Below, piece after piece: positions 1-8,646 of a DNA stretch of 52,609 bases (position 1 is its first letter; each line of letters begins with the position of its first letter). The position numbers and the translations under genes were made by a program. Source of the stretch: an uncultured Prevotella sp. (GTDB lineage: Bacteria > Bacteroidota > Bacteroidia > Bacteroidales > Bacteroidaceae); assembly GCA_946403845.1 (NCBI GenBank), contig CAMJBL010000015.1:1-52609 (forward strand), given 5' to 3'. A model generated the notes under the pieces. The model saw nothing but the letters and a program-made list of their open reading frames with translations, searched no databases and was not told the origin of the DNA.

Positions 1-54
1 TACTTTAACAGACTCATAATCTGGAGGTCCCAGGTTCAAGCCCTGGCTGGTCCA
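1..54 (+). tRNA. tRNA with CAT anticodon, 3' part only
   Basis: The window opens inside this tRNA. The anticodon arm is at 8-24 with a seven-base loop (13-19) and CAT at 15-17. The T arm is at 30-46 (stem CCAGG/CCTGG, loop TTCAAGC). The 3' acceptor strand is 47-53 and the discriminator base is A54. The next bases are CGA, so CCA is not encoded and must be added after transcription. CAT could mean elongator Met or the lysidine-modified Ile tRNA; the missing 5' half is needed to decide. Confidence 0.9.
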
Positions 55-59
55 CGAAT

Positions 60-92
60 AAGGGGCGTACCGTTTGGTGCGCCCCTTAGTTA
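60..92 (+). terminator. Terminator after the tRNA
   Basis: Two 12-base arms (60-71 and 76-87) pair with one G-T wobble around a four-base loop and are followed by a T-containing stretch. The hairpin lies between the tRNA and the convergent LruC gene and could stop transcription from both sides. Confidence 0.75.
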
Positions 93-1391
93 TTAGAATA
101 TCTGGTTGTAGGTTGGACTCGTATACCAGTCTAGGCATTTTGTACGATCCTCTGCCCATTCACCAAACGAACAGCCCTTGTTCATATAGGCACCAAAATA
201 GCCACCATTCTTTTTGAAGCCGATGTTCACACCCTCTAAAGGATAGCGGAACGAGGCGTATGGAATCATCAATGCCCAAGGAAGCTTTCTGCTTTTTGTC
301 AGCGTATACTCACGCGTCACTTGGGCCTCGCGATCGCGATAGCAATGCAACTCCCATACAGTTCCATAATAAGGGCTCAAAATAAACGGATCAAACATTC
401 CTGGCGTAAAACCATTGATATTCTGACCTTGTTTAAAATACACATGATAAATTTCCGTGCGGGGGACAAGAATAGGAAAATTATCATCATATGATCTCGA
501 CACATTATATTTCTTCCGCTGAAATATTTGATTAGTCAAATCCAGATCATCCCCCATCGCCCAATGAGCATCTTCAAACAAATAGAGGAAAGCCTCCCCA
601 TTGCGTCCTGCCTGCAACAGACTGCTACTCTCAAATAGTGGTGAGGCCATTTTCTCTAAAGGTACATCGTGATGAGTACCGCTTAAGTCAAATGAACCAC
701 CGCCCTCAATGGTCACACTATCAATGTCTTCTGCCTGATAACCCACCAGTCGTAAACCGGCTGCCAATTGCTTCGAACCACCGACAGCAGCCAATTCAAC
801 AGCAATTTTCAGATGATGGCTATTTATCACCTCACGCGACAAACGCAAAACCACATCATTATAATCATAGTCGCCAGGCTCTGGCATCTCCTCCTCGAAA
901 CAATACACCAGTTCCTGTTGCACAGGCCTGGACCTTGGGGATTTCTGCTTATTTGAATGCTTAAGATTACTGAAATTAACCACAGTTGTCTCTACAGGGA
1001 AACTCACCACGCTATAAAGTCCATCACCATCCACCAAAGCCGCATACAACTCTGAAGTCCTTGTTGGTACCGTGGCAGCCATCATAACTCGTCCACCATC
1101 TTCAATAGCACTCTCGGCCATCACCTCAGAATTAATAACCGTCAACGGATTATCGGATAGAATCATGACCGACTTCGCCCCCAAATTCACATCTGCTTCA
1201 ACAACATAGATATGATCTTGTGTCAACTCCCAAGTATGCTTGGCATCTACACTATCTACAGGAGAAGCCTCGTCGATGATTTTATTGTAATCGTCTTCAT
1301 CGAACACATCTTTACCGCATGATGTCAGCAGCAGGCCGCCAAGCAAGCCTAAAGCCATTAAGTATTTCCCAGTGTACTGCATCATTACCAT
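93..1391 (-). CDS. LruC-domain lipoprotein (432 aa)
   Basis: Probable surface or outer-membrane lipoprotein of unknown function. The N-terminus is a lipoprotein signal with a lipobox ending LTSC (Cys about residue 25) and then an acidic stretch. Near residues 170-180 it carries the LruC/DUF4842 signature, PGDYDYNDVV, an acidic Asp/Asn-rich motif that looks able to bind a cation. It is the smallest of three LruC proteins here and is divergent from the next one. A Bacteroidota-type promoter lies just upstream. Two further in-frame ATGs follow the chosen start within four codons, so the exact start is uncertain. Family assignment is from the signature; no catalytic residues are recognisable. Confidence 0.85.
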   Translation of the reverse strand: MVMMQYTGKYLMALGLLGGLLLTSCGKDVFDEDDYNKIIDEASPVDSVDAKHTWELTQDHIYVVEADVNLGAKSVMILSDNPLTVINSEVMAESAIEDGGRVMMAATVPTRTSELYAALVDGDGLYSVVSFPVETTVVNFSNLKHSNKQKSPRSRPVQQELVYCFEEEMPEPGDYDYNDVVLRLSREVINSHHLKIAVELAAVGGSKQLAAGLRLVGYQAEDIDSVTIEGGGSFDLSGTHHDVPLEKMASPLFESSSLLQAGRNGEAFLYLFEDAHWAMGDDLDLTNQIFQRKKYNVSRSYDDNFPILVPRTEIYHVYFKQGQNINGFTPGMFDPFILSPYYGTVWELHCYRDREAQVTREYTLTKSRKLPWALMIPYASFRYPLEGVNIGFKKNGGYFGAYMNKGCSFGEWAEDRTKCLDWYTSPTYNQIF

Positions 1392-1413
1392 GATTTATCA
1401 GTTAATTTGCGCC

Positions 1414-1446
1414 AAAATTACAAAAAAAATCGATAAGACGTACAAA
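1414..1446 (-). promoter_or_regulatory. Promoter of the 93-1391 LruC gene
   Basis: On the minus strand TAATTTTG (1414-1421) fits the -7 consensus TAnnTTTG, and TTTG (1443-1446) lies 21 bases upstream as the -33 element. The expected start is about 20 bases before the ATG. Confidence 0.7.
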
Positions 1447-1481
1447 ATTTGGGGCATTTTACAGAATTTAACGATTAAACT

Positions 1482-1513
1482 CTTGGATTTTCCCGAAAAA
1501 TATACTAATTTTG
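1482..1513 (+). promoter_or_regulatory. Promoter of the 1570-4425 LruC gene
   Basis: TAATTTTG at 1506-1513 matches the -7 element. CTTG at 1482-1485 is a near-match to the -33 TTTG at 20-base spacing. A 10-base palindrome, GTTACGTAAC (1546-1555), sits in the predicted leader. Confidence 0.65.
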
Positions 1514-1569
1514 TGCCCGAAGAATCTTTTCAAAGGAAATTTTAAGTTACGTAACAAATATAAAATCTT

Positions 1570-4425
1570 ATGAAAATGAAAAAGTATTTGACTATGGTGC
1601 TGGCTATTGCCATCAGCGGAGTATTCGTTGGCTGCCATGAGGAGGAAATCGGTGGTTCTCTCATTGAGCAGAAAAAAATAGCCTTCGAAGAAGCCTTTGT
1701 CAAGGCCTTCGGACAACCAGACCCTACCCACAACTGGGGTTTCAGAATGCCTAATGAAGATATTACGCGTAGTTACAATCCTAATGCAAACATTTGGGGT
1801 TCCACCCATGGTCTTGATGTCCCTCAGGTGTTGACCCAAAAACAGAAGGAACGTGTAATTGCGTACTTCCAGAACCATCAATTCATTACGGGCGGTGGAA
1901 GCTTACCTACAACAGAATTCTTTGTACAGCAAGTGTATAAAGGAGGTGAGCAGAATGGCCAATACGTGAATATTATGAAGACCAACCCTGCTCTGACTAC
2001 GGAGAAATATCAGAGTTTGAGCATGGATAATCCCGGTTATGGTTCTGACCACATGGACAGACTATACGCCAATAATAATCCCAATGACCACATGGGAAAT
2101 TATAATGGTGGAAACATGTCATGGAATAATGATGTTGAAAACACTAATACCAACATACAATATCTTAATGATAATGGCAATGGAACTCACCGTGATCAGA
2201 TTCAGTATATGTATGACACTTATGCTACTGGGTTTGGTTACCATTGCTCAGAACCTTCCTTTCAGTATTCTGACCATTACAAACTGATTGACGGTAATGT
2301 GATTGACGCTTGGGCAACATCAGAAGGCCAAAATATTGGTGAAAGCGTAAGCGGCCGCTCCTTTGTAGGTTTCGACTTCGACTTGTTGACACCAGACCAG
2401 TGGTATACAACTACTGTATGGAAACCTTCTGATATTGACCCCGATATAAAATACTATACAGATGCCAACGGCAAAGTAAACGCACTCTCAAATGAAGGCT
2501 ATAAGGATGCTTTAGGCAATTACATCTATTGGTTGGTTAACAAGCCAAATATGTTAAGCGGAACATGGCTTAAGAATATTCACAACCTATTGGATATACA
2601 AGATTACAGAGTCAATGGAGACTATAAGGGTAAGACATTCAACAAGGCAAAGCTTGATGCATATATCGCTCAGGGATATCGTCCTATGACAAACCATGAT
2701 TGGGCAATACCAGAAATCGCTCGCGACTATTATTATAGCGACTGGATTGTTTGTATCATTCCTGGCAATACTGGCTACAGGCCAGCTGCTCCTCAAGTAA
2801 AAACAGTTAACGAAACCTCAGGAGGATATTATCGTATATATCAGGAAGTTATAGAATCTGGCCGCGTAATGTGCGAAGACTTGGCAGGCGCCAGTGGCAA
2901 TCTCGACGACCTCGATTATAATGATGTCGTATTTGACGCTGTCATTGTTCATGAATATAAGAAGCCTACCGATGCACAAGGTACCCCAATTGGCGCAGCT
3001 TACGATAATGCCTATTTTGCTACCGTGCGCCTGATGGCTGCAGGAGGAACCATCCCTGTAACGATGAAGATAGGAGCAACTTTAAATGAAGAAGGAGAAG
3101 AGGTAGGAGGTTACACCTACAACATTCACGACGTATTAGGTGATCCCACAACTGGCTCCATTATGATCAATACGCTTCCCGAAAAAGATAGAGCTGATGT
3201 CAATATGGCTCAAGTAATGTCTGCTGATCCTGTAACTTTGACCTATACGGATGAAAATGGTAATGAATCAGACAAGTTCTACGATGTAGATTATATCAGC
3301 AAAATCAAGCTTAATGTATTATACCAAAATGTTTCTGAGGAGCTTGTAACCAAATACGGCGCAGCAACCTATAAGTTCCTTGTCCCCCTTGGAACACAAT
3401 GGGCTAAAGAACGCAAAAGATTCAGTGATGTCTATCCTAATTTCCCTCAATGGGTGTATGACAAAACCTATAATATGAATTGGTATAACGACCACGTTCC
3501 TTCTCTTCTTTATGACGCCCTCGAAGGTCTCAACGAAGCAGACTTTAATACTGTATCAGAAGTTTACGTAGGTAGTGCTGGTTCTTTTTCCAAGGATCTT
3601 GTTAATGCCACAAGCACGATGGCTTACCCAAGCAGTTCTGAGACGGTTCTCTTTGATTTCCACCCCGAAAATGCTACAAATGCTACTCCTGGATTCCTCT
3701 GTCCTGCAGTAGGTTCGTACTCTGAAGAAGCCCTTAGCATAAGAGTTCTTTCGTCACAATATGGAGATTTTGTGGAGGGTAAGACCATCCGCATCTATGG
3801 TGTAAACTATGTACCAGAAGGCAGCGAACCAGATTGGTATGTTAGCACCAACTTCACAGGTAATCAGATGTTTACATCATTTAACGCTAATGGAAATTAC
3901 ATTGAAATAAAACTTGATGCCGACAATATCAATCAAATCAAGTCAGGTATAACAATCCAAGGTAAGCACTTCACCGTTACCTATGTTACTATAGCTAGCG
4001 AATCTGCCACTCCAACACCTACACCAGAAGGAGGAGCCAAAACTGGTCAGTTCTGGCCTACTAGTGGAAATGGAAGTGCAACATCACAGTTCGAAATAAA
4101 TAAAGATATAATGTCTGCAGCATTGACAAATAAAGGTGCTAACAATAAGATCTGCATATATTGTACAATTGGTCCATCCTCATGGATTAAACTAAACAAG
4201 ATAGGATGGAGTTCATGGTCTGCCGATGATGTGGCTGGTAATTGGCAAATTGCCAGTAACCCTGGAGAATTAGAGCCAAAGAATGGTATTGGCAGCGTAT
4301 ATAATTCGTCAAAAGGTTGTGTAGAAGTGCCACTCACTTCCCATTTCATATCTGAGGTTAGCAAAACTGGGCTTGGCTTGAATTTTGGCAATAATATGAC
4401 GATTACTAATATTACAGTCGAATAA
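1570..4425 (+). CDS. Large LruC-domain lipoprotein (951 aa)
   Basis: Probable exported lipoprotein of unknown function. The signal ends in VFVGC (Cys about residue 22). The mature N-terminus has an FGQPDPTHNWGF motif that recurs almost unchanged in the next LruC gene (FGQPAADQNWGF), so the two are paralogues and probably share an anchoring or assembly role. The LruC signature LDDLDYNDVVFD is at about residues 445-456. A linker rich in T-P repeats (about 814-822) separates a C-terminal domain of about 125 residues with a beta-rich look, possibly a binding module. The gene has its own promoter and a terminator after the stop. Function cannot be assigned from sequence; adhesion or matrix binding is a guess. 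Confidence 0.85.
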   Translation: MKMKKYLTMVLAIAISGVFVGCHEEEIGGSLIEQKKIAFEEAFVKAFGQPDPTHNWGFRMPNEDITRSYNPNANIWGSTHGLDVPQVLTQKQKERVIAYFQNHQFITGGGSLPTTEFFVQQVYKGGEQNGQYVNIMKTNPALTTEKYQSLSMDNPGYGSDHMDRLYANNNPNDHMGNYNGGNMSWNNDVENTNTNIQYLNDNGNGTHRDQIQYMYDTYATGFGYHCSEPSFQYSDHYKLIDGNVIDAWATSEGQNIGESVSGRSFVGFDFDLLTPDQWYTTTVWKPSDIDPDIKYYTDANGKVNALSNEGYKDALGNYIYWLVNKPNMLSGTWLKNIHNLLDIQDYRVNGDYKGKTFNKAKLDAYIAQGYRPMTNHDWAIPEIARDYYYSDWIVCIIPGNTGYRPAAPQVKTVNETSGGYYRIYQEVIESGRVMCEDLAGASGNLDDLDYNDVVFDAVIVHEYKKPTDAQGTPIGAAYDNAYFATVRLMAAGGTIPVTMKIGATLNEEGEEVGGYTYNIHDVLGDPTTGSIMINTLPEKDRADVNMAQVMSADPVTLTYTDENGNESDKFYDVDYISKIKLNVLYQNVSEELVTKYGAATYKFLVPLGTQWAKERKRFSDVYPNFPQWVYDKTYNMNWYNDHVPSLLYDALEGLNEADFNTVSEVYVGSAGSFSKDLVNATSTMAYPSSSETVLFDFHPENATNATPGFLCPAVGSYSEEALSIRVLSSQYGDFVEGKTIRIYGVNYVPEGSEPDWYVSTNFTGNQMFTSFNANGNYIEIKLDADNINQIKSGITIQGKHFTVTYVTIASESATPTPTPEGGAKTGQFWPTSGNGSATSQFEINKDIMSAALTNKGANNKICIYCTIGPSSWIKLNKIGWSSWSADDVAGNWQIASNPGELEPKNGIGSVYNSSKGCVEVPLTSHFISEVSKTGLGLNFGNNMTITNITVE

Positions 4426-4465
4426 TAGTATTGATTTCAAATACCTAACATAAGATTTTAATCCT

Positions 4466-4500
4466 GGAGGGCGTCTGCGTGAGTAGATGCCCTCCTTTAT
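4466..4500 (+). terminator. Terminator, first of a matched pair
   Basis: An 11-bp stem (4466-4476 with 4485-4495, one wobble) and an eight-base loop precede TTTAT. Stem and loop closely resemble the terminator after the next LruC gene (7172-7203), including a shared GGGCGTCTG and a GTGAG loop, which suggests the gene and its terminator were duplicated together. Confidence 0.85.
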
Positions 4501-4536
4501 TATATTTATAATGTATAAGGCATAACTATGAGACAG

Positions 4537-4624
4537 GTGCCACCTTGCTTTGAGGATAATGCCAGGATCCATTAACTTTCATGCCTATATTCTTCAACTT
4601 TCATGCCTAGTTTCTTTGGGTCTG
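4537..4624. repeat. Four-unit degenerate 22-base phased array
   Basis: RTGCC occurs at 4537, 4559, 4581 and 4603, exactly 22 bases apart. Units 2 and 3 also share AACTTTC before the core of the next unit; the rest of each unit varies. It is non-coding, between two LruC genes. The spacing is seen directly. It resembles the larger 17241-17482 array in period but not in core sequence. Confidence 0.7.
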
Positions 4625-4799
4625 CTGACGCCACCTTATTATATATATCAAAGACCAAGTTCGGCCATCTTATCTTTTTCATCGATAAATTTGTGTCGGA
4701 CTATATTTACTCGATTAATTAAATAATAGAAATCAAATACTCTCAAAACCCTAATAAAATAAGGAAATGGCGATGGCGAAATGCACAATTGTTTAAAGT

Positions 4800-4817
4800 G
4801 TTTTTGTCGACAAAAAC
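4800..4817. promoter_or_regulatory. 18-base perfect palindrome upstream of a promoter
   Basis: GTTTTTGTCGACAAAAAC is a perfect palindrome 41 bases upstream of the -33 element of the next gene. It is nested inside a larger imperfect inverted repeat (AATTGTTTAAA near 4788 and TTTAACAATT near 4834) with a GCAT/ATGC dyad next to it. The position fits an operator or activator site for the 4968 gene; no regulator is identified. Confidence 0.5.
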
Positions 4818-4858
4818 GCATTATTTTATGCCGTTTAACAATTATTAGCAAAAAATAT

Positions 4859-4890
4859 TTTGGCTATTCCACATATTTTATGTACTTTTG
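4859..4890 (+). promoter_or_regulatory. Promoter of the 4968-7136 LruC gene
   Basis: TTTG at 4859-4862 and TACTTTTG at 4883-4890 match both Bacteroidota promoter elements at 20-base spacing. The predicted leader is about 70 bases. Confidence 0.8.
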
Positions 4891-4967
4891 CATCGCAGTT
4901 CCATAATAGGGGCTATGAAACGATAAAAATAACATTATCTATAACCAATTATTAAAAAATTAAATTT

Positions 4968-7136
4968 ATGAAAAAGTATTTGATGACTGGAATCGCAGCA
5001 CTTGTTATGTGCTTTGGATTCACAAGTTGCTCTCATGACCTCGCAGGCACAAGCCCAGAGGATCTCGAAATGATGAGAGCTGAGAAGATTCAGAACACCT
5101 ACAACAAGGCGTTCATTGCTACTTTTGGCCAGCCCGCTGCCGATCAGAACTGGGGCTTTGGAACAGCTACACGTGCAGCAGGATCAGGCACAATTACCCA
5201 GAATGGAGAAACCGTCAAGTACACATTGGCTGAGCAGAGCCCAAACAGTCCAAATCCCCCTGCACAGCCTGGATCTTCTGCGACAGCTCCCAGCTTTAGA
5301 TCAACAACACCCACTGTGCCAACAACGATAAGTTTTAGTGTACCGACGGGTACAGTCGCTGCCCCACAGAATTTGAGTAATGACGGTGTATATACGCTTA
5401 GCAACGATTACAATGTGAGCAATCCGCAAAACCAGCAGAATGTGACGTTCTACGTCATAGGCGACAATGTAGTTTATAAAGAGCAAACTCATAGCAATGG
5501 AACGACCTTTATTGTTACAGAAGGTAAGAAACTGACATTAGGTGCTCAGGGGAACTACATTGGCGTAAGCATCTATCTGGCAAAGAATGCCACGCTGGTG
5601 CTGGAGAAAGAAAATGGAACAGTTAATTTGAAGGATGCCGTAACCAGTCAGAATCCTCTTACAACGTTAGGCGCGATGCTCTATCTCGGTGAGAATAGTA
5701 GTGTAATTTGCAAGAGCAACGTGGAATTTGAGCAGTACTTCACCATCTACAACGAGAAAGGTACAATAGATGCTAAAACAAACAACAAGCAAATTAGTAT
5801 CAACGGTGGTGCTTTGATATATAATGCTAAAAAATTGAAAGCTGAAAACATAAAAATGTTAAATGAAAGTGCAGAACTTATAAATGTCGGCAATATCGAA
5901 GCATCGGAATTTGACATGAGATCTGGCGGTAAGTTCCTCAATGAGGAAAATGGAATAGTAACTATTGCTAAAACGAACTGGATTGACAACATGAATAGTG
6001 TATGGCAGAATAAAGGCGATTTCACCTGTGGCGACTTCCATATTGAAAATACAAGGAATGTATTCAATAACTGTAAGCTGACAGTGACGGCAACTGGCAC
6101 AAGCGGTACAGGTATATTCAGCTTTGTAAAGAACTCAACACTTGTGCTTGATGGTAACAATTCGGTTAAAGCTGACGCAATGTCTTGGGGACCAGACTGT
6201 GATTTCTATATGAGCAACAACTCTATGCTTTGGGTGGTTGGCGCACTGACATCCACGTCTGCAAACAAGGGATATGGTGTACATGGTGTAGGTAGCGGTT
6301 ACTCTATATTAAAGGCTGGATCTATCACATATTCAGGAGATGCCGATCAGTCACGCATGAACTACTTTGGAAAAGTATATGTAGATACCGAAACTCATTT
6401 CGCTCAGGGCTTTAAAGACCAAAAGACAGTGGAGTCCTCCCAGCCTTACTACTATTTTGACTCATCTGTCAAGTTCAGATTCCGGAACGACGCATGCCCC
6501 ATCACCTCTACAATTTCGGGCGATTGCCATCACGGCTACACGCCTCCAACTCCTCCGACAGATTTCACTGCTAACCTCCGTGTAATGGCTGAGGACTTGA
6601 GTGCAAGCGAGCAGACTGACTTCGACTTTAACGATATCGTATTTGACATCCAGTATGGAACACCCGCAAAGATTCGAGTAAGAGCTGCTGGTGGTACATT
6701 GCCCCTGCGTATTAAGGTTAAGAGTTCTGCTTCACATAATGATGATGCTTGCACAGGTAAGGAAGGAAACGGATGGCAGGAGATTCATGCACTATGGGAC
6801 ATGGGTACTGGTATCATGATCAATACAAATGCGACGACTATTATTAGTCCGAGCAAGGGTTATGAGGCTTCTACACTGCTCGATCCAATTGAGCTTGACT
6901 ACAATGTAACTAGTGCAGCTGATGCTAATAACATCATTATTGAGGTCAAGAAGACAGTTGAAGGTGTGGCCGGTTGGTATGAAATGAAGGCTGCAGTTGG
7001 AGAGCCTGCTGCTAAATTCGCTTGCTCACCGAATCTTCGTTGGGCAGACGAGCGTGAGGATCTGAAGGGAAATTCAAACTTCAGCTCTTGGGTACAGGGT
7101 GCTATCTCCACTTGGAATTGGAATAACTTCCAATAA
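4968..7136 (+). CDS. LruC-domain lipoprotein with a long repetitive middle (722 aa)
   Basis: Probable surface lipoprotein. The signal peptide ends FTSC (Cys about residue 21). An FGQPAADQNWGF motif follows, as in the upstream paralogue. A Pro/Ser/Thr-rich stretch (about 85-125) leads into a long region (about 130-500) of short beta-strand-like segments with regular Asn and Gly, which looks like a beta-helix or adhesin-type stalk. The LruC signature TDFDFNDIVFD is near residue 550, followed by the conserved RVRAAGGTLPLRIK stretch also seen, in variant form, in the 1570 gene. The first bases of the two coding regions are nearly identical (MKKYL), which supports recent duplication. It has its own promoter, an upstream palindrome and a terminator. 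The exact role is unknown. Confidence 0.85.
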   Translation: MKKYLMTGIAALVMCFGFTSCSHDLAGTSPEDLEMMRAEKIQNTYNKAFIATFGQPAADQNWGFGTATRAAGSGTITQNGETVKYTLAEQSPNSPNPPAQPGSSATAPSFRSTTPTVPTTISFSVPTGTVAAPQNLSNDGVYTLSNDYNVSNPQNQQNVTFYVIGDNVVYKEQTHSNGTTFIVTEGKKLTLGAQGNYIGVSIYLAKNATLVLEKENGTVNLKDAVTSQNPLTTLGAMLYLGENSSVICKSNVEFEQYFTIYNEKGTIDAKTNNKQISINGGALIYNAKKLKAENIKMLNESAELINVGNIEASEFDMRSGGKFLNEENGIVTIAKTNWIDNMNSVWQNKGDFTCGDFHIENTRNVFNNCKLTVTATGTSGTGIFSFVKNSTLVLDGNNSVKADAMSWGPDCDFYMSNNSMLWVVGALTSTSANKGYGVHGVGSGYSILKAGSITYSGDADQSRMNYFGKVYVDTETHFAQGFKDQKTVESSQPYYYFDSSVKFRFRNDACPITSTISGDCHHGYTPPTPPTDFTANLRVMAEDLSASEQTDFDFNDIVFDIQYGTPAKIRVRAAGGTLPLRIKVKSSASHNDDACTGKEGNGWQEIHALWDMGTGIMINTNATTIISPSKGYEASTLLDPIELDYNVTSAADANNIIIEVKKTVEGVAGWYEMKAAVGEPAAKFACSPNLRWADEREDLKGNSNFSSWVQGAISTWNWNNFQ

Positions 7137-7171
7137 TTGATACATCAAATACTTAGATAATAACTTAGTTG

Positions 7172-7203
7172 AAGGGCGTCTGTGTGAGCAGGCGCTCTTT
7201 TTC
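7172..7203 (+). terminator. Terminator, second of a matched pair
   Basis: An 11-bp stem (7172-7182 with 7189-7199, two wobble pairs) and loop TGTGAG precede a T run. It is similar to the terminator at 4466-4500. Confidence 0.85.
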
Positions 7204-7208
7204 GTGTA

Positions 7209-7265
7209 ATAAGAGGCTCTTATGCGCAAATAAGCAATGCTTATTATCAAATAAAAGGCTCTTAT
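7209..7265. repeat. Three 15-base palindromes at a 21-base period
   Basis: ATAAGAGGCTCTTAT (7209), ATAAGCAATGCTTAT (7230) and ATAAAAGGCTCTTAT (7251) start exactly 21 bases apart. The first two are perfect palindromes about a central base; the third has one mismatch. The outer ATAA/TTAT is kept while the inner bases change together, so symmetry is conserved rather than sequence. The array lies between the LruC terminator and the SpmAB promoter. Confidence 0.75.
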
Positions 7266-7307
7266 TGGGAAGCTGCATTTCGGAAATGAAAATAAATCGC
7301 AATTTAT

Positions 7308-7338
7308 TTTGTATTTCGCTCAATTTGCACTACCTTTG
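7308..7338 (+). promoter_or_regulatory. Promoter of the SpmAB operon, almost no leader
   Basis: TTTG (7308-7311) and TACCTTTG (7331-7338) are 19 bases apart. The start codon at 7348 is only nine bases after the -7 element, so the mRNA should have a leader of a few bases at most. Confidence 0.75.
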
Positions 7339-7347
7339 CCCTCTGAT

Positions 7348-8637
7348 ATGGTATTAAATTGGATTTGGATTGCGTTTTTCATCATCGCGTTTGTGATTGC
7401 GCTGGTGAAATTGGTGTTTTTAGGAGACTTCGACGTCTTCCCTGCGATGATGGACTCGACGTTCTCCTCATCGAAGACGGCCTTTGAGATTTCCTTAGGT
7501 CTGACTGGTGTACTTGCCCTCTGGCTCGGTATCATGAAGATCGGAGAGAAGGGCGGTGTGGTGAATATTCTGGCCAAGATGCTGAGTCCGCTGTTCACCA
7601 AACTGTTTCCTGACATCCCCAAGGGCCATCCCGTCACGGGTTCCATCTTCATGAACATCGCTGCCAACATGCTGGGCCTCGACAATGCTGCCACGCCCCT
7701 TGGTCTGAAAGCCATGGAGCAGATGGAAGAAGTGAAAAACGAAAAGCTAAAAGTGAAGAGAGAGGCTGGCGAGATCAGCGAAAGCGAATATCAGGAGCTG
7801 AAGGTGACAGCTTCGAACCCGATGATTATGTTCCTCGTGCTGAATACCAGCGGTCTGACGCTCATTCCCATCTCCATCATGGTGTACCGCGCCCAGATGG
7901 GAGCAGCCCAGCCTACGGACATCTTCATTCCCATCCTGTTGGCTACGTTCTTCTCGACTTTGGCAGGTGTCATCATCACGAGCCTCTTCCAAAAGATCAA
8001 TCTGCTGAACCGCACCATCCTGCTCACCTTAGGTGGCGCAGCCCTCGTGGTGGCAGCCATTATCTGGGGCTTCGGCCAGTTGGATTCCGTGCTGATGAAC
8101 AAGGTAAGCACCTCGACAGCCAACATCTTGCTGATGACCATTATCATCGCCTTTATCCTGGCAGGCATCAAGAAGAAGGTGAACGTTTATGATGCCTTTA
8201 TCGAGGGTGCCAAGGACGGATTTACGACAGCTGTCCGCATCATCCCCTATCTGGTGGCCATCCTCGTTGGAATCGGTGTTTTCCGTGCCTCGGGAGCGAT
8301 GGACATGCTCATCGACGGTATCCAATGGGGCGTGGAGGCCTGCGGTGGCAACAGCGATTTCGTGGGAGCGCTGCCCACAGCCCTGATGAAACCTCTGAGC
8401 GGTAGTGGTGCGCGGGGCATGATGGTGGATGCGATGACCACCTATGGTGCTGATTCGTTTATCGGACGTCTGAGCTGCATCTTCCAAGGCTCTACGGATA
8501 CCACTTTCTATATCCTTGCCGTCTACTTCGGCAGCGTGGGCATTGTGAAGACCCGCCACGCTGTGACCTGCGGACTCCTGGCCGATCTGGCAGGCATCAT
8601 CGCAGCCATCGCAATCGCATATATGTTCTTTGGATAA
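7348..8637 (+). CDS. Fused SpmA-SpmB nucleoside-recognition (Gate) membrane protein
   Basis: Integral membrane protein in which the two spore-maturation proteins SpmA and SpmB of Firmicutes are one 429-residue chain, as is common in non-sporulating Bacteroidota. The SpmA half has GLDNAATPLGLKAMEQ (about residues 110-126). The SpmB half has PLSGSGARGMMVDAM (about 345) and FQGSTDTTFY. About ten hydrophobic segments are visible. The transported substrate is not known for this family. The start is set at MVLNWIW: an upstream in-frame ATG at 7309 overlaps the promoter. A charged loop EVKNEKLKVKREA (from 7731) is encoded by a 7-base repeat. It is the first gene of an apparent four-gene operon with gaps of nine and ten bases and then an overlap. 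Confidence 0.85.
   Translation: MVLNWIWIAFFIIAFVIALVKLVFLGDFDVFPAMMDSTFSSSKTAFEISLGLTGVLALWLGIMKIGEKGGVVNILAKMLSPLFTKLFPDIPKGHPVTGSIFMNIAANMLGLDNAATPLGLKAMEQMEEVKNEKLKVKREAGEISESEYQELKVTASNPMIMFLVLNTSGLTLIPISIMVYRAQMGAAQPTDIFIPILLATFFSTLAGVIITSLFQKINLLNRTILLTLGGAALVVAAIIWGFGQLDSVLMNKVSTSTANILLMTIIIAFILAGIKKKVNVYDAFIEGAKDGFTTAVRIIPYLVAILVGIGVFRASGAMDMLIDGIQWGVEACGGNSDFVGALPTALMKPLSGSGARGMMVDAMTTYGADSFIGRLSCIFQGSTDTTFYILAVYFGSVGIVKTRHAVTCGLLADLAGIIAAIAIAYMFFG
7731..7765. repeat. Heptamer array inside SpmAB
   Basis: Five consecutive 7-base units beginning AGTGAAA, AACGAAA, AGCTAAA, AGTGAAG, AGAGAGG. It encodes a charged loop in the cytoplasmic linker between hydrophobic segments, in frame because 35 bases merge into flanking codons without a stop. 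Confidence 0.55.
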
Positions 8638-8646
8638 CTATCAGAT

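Noticed and set aside
1..54. tRNA as attachment site of an integrated island
   Set aside because: No integrase gene and no second copy of the tRNA 3' end were found in the window.
4648..4851. 67-codon minus-strand ORF between LruC genes
   Set aside because: AT-rich random-looking translation that spans the palindromes and has no promoter.
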